From Kiritimatiellia bacterium (GTDB taxonomy: Bacteria > Verrucomicrobiota > Kiritimatiellia > UBA8416 > JAIOPI01), in the NCBI GenBank assembly GCA_028822745.1, contig JAPKCZ010000075.1, positions 1 through 7,866 of the forward strand: a stretch of DNA of 7,866 nt, read 5' to 3'. The translations under genes were made by a program, and so were the position numbers. Positions within the stretch are counted from its first letter, which is position 1. Each line of letters starts with the position of its first letter. Under the pieces are notes generated by a model. It worked only from the letters and a program-made list of their open reading frames with translations. It made no database searches and had not been told where the DNA came from. This document shows positions 5,661-7,866 of this stretch, piece by piece.

Positions 5661-7676
5661 TCACTTCGAGTCGGCGGTCCGGCCGGGCCAGTCGTCTGTG
5701 CGGAACGGCGAGGCGGGCAGGCCTGCCTCGTTGTACAGGTTGCAGCCTTTCGGATTGTCGGCCCAGGCGTAACGGACGGCGACAGGCTGGGGCACGCGGT
5801 CGCTTGACACCACGACGGTTTTACCTTGGATCACGGCATCCGCCCAGACAAAGACCTGGTCTTCCCCTGCAATCGCGAACTGTTTCAGCGGTTCGCCGCC
5901 CCTGCCGACCAGGCCGCCGCCGATGTGCTCGAAGGTCAAACGGATTTTCGATCCCTTGACTTGCATGGACTGGTAGCACGGCCCCGAATAAACGATATTC
6001 CGCCGGAAGAAGCCCTTCCGTCTGTAGACCGTGCCTTCCGCCCAGAGCGCCAGGCGCAGGCCGACGTCCTGCTTGTTCCTTGGATGAATGTTTCTGGCTT
6101 CTCCGATGTCGATGATGACGGCTTCTCCGGTGTGGGGCAGCGCGAGAGTCCTGTGTTGCGCCTCGCGCAACTCGGCCCAACTGCTGGCCGCAGGTTCCGG
6201 CTGCACGGCCCTGTAGTTGGCGAGCTGCACAAACCCGAATGGAAATTCGCCCTGGCCCCACTGCTGCCGCCAGTCGCGGATCATGGCCGGAAAGAGCGTC
6301 CGATACTGGTACGCGCGGCTGGCGTTGGATTCGCCCTGATACCAGATGGCGCCGCGGATGCCGTACGGGACCAGTGGTGCGATCATGCCGTTGTATAGCA
6401 CCGTAGCAACGTTGGCTCCGCGACGCGGATCACTGGGAAGTGGCGCCGCTTTGGCCATCGACAGGCTGTCGCGGTAGCGCCACGCGCCGGCCAGCGTGAT
6501 GGGGGCGATGGTGCTGTCTCCCGGCACGTCGAGCTTCATCTGTTCGGCCTTCCCGCATATCCCGCCCTTGCGGCGCGGGTCGAGCACGCGAACGGCGATA
6601 ACGTTGCGGCCGGGCGTGAGGACCGTTGCGGGAACCTTGTAAGCGCGAGCGGTACTGTATGCGTTGTTCATCCCGCCGACCTTCACGCCGTTGACCCACG
6701 TGGTGTCGGTGTCGTCGATGGGGCCGAGATGGAGCATCACGTCTTTACCGTTCCATGCAGGGGGAAGATCGAATTCCTTGCGGAACCACACGAGCCCGTT
6801 GTAGTTCGGCAGGCCCGCCGTTTCCCAGTAGGTGGGCAGGTCCATCGATGGCCACGCGCCGGTATCAAGGCCGGCCGCTGACCAGCTGGCCTTGTCGGCC
6901 GAGCCGGGATCGTTCTTCGTATACCATGCTTCCATAGCCTGTTCCGGGCTAAGATCGTAGGTTCCCGCGTTCAGTTGTTCGATCACAGAAACCGCCGGGG
7001 CGAAGTCAGGTAGGCCCTTGAGGGTCTCGGCGCTTGTCCACGCTTCGCAGACCGTTCCGCCCCACGCGGTTTGGATCAGGCCGATGGGCACGTGCAACTG
7101 GTTGTGCAGGCGGCGTCCGAAGAAATAGGCCACGGCTGAGAACCTCTGGACGGTTTCCGGGGAGCATTCCTGCCATTGTGGATTACCTTCGAGGCCTGTT
7201 TGCGGGGTCAGCGCCCTTGTCTTGGGAACGCTGAACAGACGGATTCGCGGAAAGTCGGAACTGGCAATTTCTCCGGCGGAGTTGGTCACACTACGCATGC
7301 CCCATTCCATGTTGGATTGACCCGAGCAGACCCAAACCTCGCCGACAAGCACGTTGTGGAGTTGTCGCGTGTCGTTCGTCGCAGTCTGCCCGCTGGCGAT
7401 GGTCAGGACGCAACCCTCCGACGAAGCCTTCATCGGGTCCAGCCGCACCATCCACTTGCCGGTCGAGTCCGCCTTGACGGACTGCTTCTGCCCCTTGAAC
7501 GCAATGCTGATCTCTTCGCCCGGTGTGGCCACGCCCCACACGGGCACCGCCATGCCACGCTGCAACACCATGTTGTCGGTGAACACCGGAGCCACTGTTA
7601 CCTCGGCCAATGCGCTCACGGCGACGCACAGCGCTGCTGCGCATGCCACGATCAAAACTCGAATACCTGTTGTCAT
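5661..7676 (-). CDS. Secreted sialate O-acetylesterase family protein (SGNH/SASA)
   Basis: A 671-residue esterase expected to remove O-acetyl groups from sugars; in environmental bacteria the substrate may be an acetylated plant or algal polysaccharide rather than sialic acid. The signal peptide is MTTGIRVLIVACAAALCVAVSALA with likely cleavage after A24, so it acts in the periplasm or outside. A short beta domain (EVTVAPVFTDNMVLQRGMAVPVWG) precedes the catalytic SGNH fold. That fold shows the nucleophile S121 in CSGQSNMEWGM, the GGTVCEAW block (206-213), RGAIWYQGESNA (441-452) and the catalytic His H531 in DIGEARNIHPRNKQDVG. A galactose-binding-like beta sandwich (about 265-390: WFRKEFDLP, TTWVNGVKVGG, GRNVIAVRVLD) is inserted in the catalytic fold, as is usual for the family. 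A small C-terminal beta region ends the protein. The start is supported by AAGGAG 6 nt upstream. All key residues are present; the natural substrate is open. Confidence 0.93.
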   Translation of the reverse strand: MTTGIRVLIVACAAALCVAVSALAEVTVAPVFTDNMVLQRGMAVPVWGVATPGEEISIAFKGQKQSVKADSTGKWMVRLDPMKASSEGCVLTIASGQTATNDTRQLHNVLVGEVWVCSGQSNMEWGMRSVTNSAGEIASSDFPRIRLFSVPKTRALTPQTGLEGNPQWQECSPETVQRFSAVAYFFGRRLHNQLHVPIGLIQTAWGGTVCEAWTSAETLKGLPDFAPAVSVIEQLNAGTYDLSPEQAMEAWYTKNDPGSADKASWSAAGLDTGAWPSMDLPTYWETAGLPNYNGLVWFRKEFDLPPAWNGKDVMLHLGPIDDTDTTWVNGVKVGGMNNAYSTARAYKVPATVLTPGRNVIAVRVLDPRRKGGICGKAEQMKLDVPGDSTIAPITLAGAWRYRDSLSMAKAAPLPSDPRRGANVATVLYNGMIAPLVPYGIRGAIWYQGESNASRAYQYRTLFPAMIRDWRQQWGQGEFPFGFVQLANYRAVQPEPAASSWAELREAQHRTLALPHTGEAVIIDIGEARNIHPRNKQDVGLRLALWAEGTVYRRKGFFRRNIVYSGPCYQSMQVKGSKIRLTFEHIGGGLVGRGGEPLKQFAIAGEDQVFVWADAVIQGKTVVVSSDRVPQPVAVRYAWADNPKGCNLYNEAGLPASPFRTDDWPGRTADSK

Positions 7677-7682
7677 TGTTCT

Positions 7683-7688
7683 CTCCTT
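7683..7688 (-). promoter_or_regulatory. Ribosome binding site of the acetylesterase gene
   Basis: On the minus strand AAGGAG ends 6 nt before the ATG at 7676-7674. It selects this start, and the encoded protein then begins directly with a complete signal peptide. Confidence 0.8.
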
Positions 7689-7866
7689 ACACTGCTCAAA
7701 TAGCCACTAAACACGTTAAATTCGAGTACGCTAGAGCAAAGATGGGGTCACTGCAATAGATGAATAGGCAGCGTCGATTTGTACAGCTTGAGAATCAACC
7801 AAGTAACGCTATACTGATTTGCGTATTCATATAGACGTTCAGTCTAGCATCGTTGCAGGAGTAGAG
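7689..7866. promoter_or_regulatory. AT-richer region upstream of the acetylesterase gene
   Basis: This region, which runs to the window edge, must hold the promoter of the minus-strand esterase. It is visibly richer in A and T than the gene, but I cannot fix a -35/-10 pair: TTGCAG with TAGCGT 17 bp on (minus strand) matches poorly. On the plus strand AGGAG at 7857-7861 sits near the edge and could be a ribosome site for a divergent gene beginning just outside. Confidence 0.3.

Noticed and set aside
5826..6398. Plus-strand open frame of 190 codons opposite the acetylesterase
   Set aside because: Overlaps conserved catalytic blocks of the esterase and shows no family motif of its own.
7744..7750. 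GGGGTCA upstream of the acetylesterase as a third copy of the GGGGTC-type element
   Set aside because: Similarity ends after GGGGTCA and the GAATG part is missing; the same hexamer also occurs by chance inside the GH42 and esterase genes.

Overview
The window looks like bacterial chromosomal DNA. By eye the left third (about 1-2800) is moderate in GC and the rest is clearly richer. There are four intact enzyme genes plus one small cytosolic electron carrier gene, one pseudogene relic and several short intergenic repeats. I see no RNA gene, CRISPR array or intact mobile element. The mix of a GH42 galactosidase, a secreted SGNH-type acetylesterase and a uroporphyrinogen-decarboxylase-like relic fits polysaccharide-degrading bacteria such as the Planctomycetes/Verrucomicrobia/Lentisphaerae/Hydrogenedentes type. 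That assignment is inference from gene content only.

Left region (1-2798, + strand): an AT-rich leader is followed by three overlapping genes. They encode an adrenodoxin/putidaredoxin-type [2Fe-2S] ferredoxin, an FAD/NAD(P)H ferredoxin reductase and a cytochrome P450. Together they make a complete class I P450 system, with electrons passing NAD(P)H -> FAD reductase -> [2Fe-2S] ferredoxin -> P450 heme. The 4-bp and 8-bp overlaps indicate one translationally coupled operon. The substrate cannot be read from the sequence. The P450 has an acidic Asp/Gly loop made by a tandem 12-bp DNA repeat, and a Gly-to-Ala change in its heme-binding loop.

Middle (2799-3401): no intact gene. It holds a short hairpin after the P450, a GGGGTC-type repeat, and a C-terminal relic of a uroporphyrinogen decarboxylase (URO-D) family gene with an in-frame stop. 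A GH42 beta-galactosidase-family gene (3402-5483, +) follows, with both catalytic glutamates and a four-cysteine zinc site.

Right region: the GH42 gene converges on a minus-strand sialate O-acetylesterase-family gene (7676-5661) that carries a signal peptide. The 177-bp gap between their stops holds a second GGGGTC-type repeat and a nested inverted-repeat/direct-repeat structure. The esterase probably removes acetyl groups from glycans outside the cytoplasm, while the GH42 enzyme, which has no signal peptide, probably hydrolyses imported oligosaccharides in the cytoplasm. I found no convincing evidence of a wholly new biological system; the most unusual items are the P450 peculiarities, the relic and the intergenic repeat structure.
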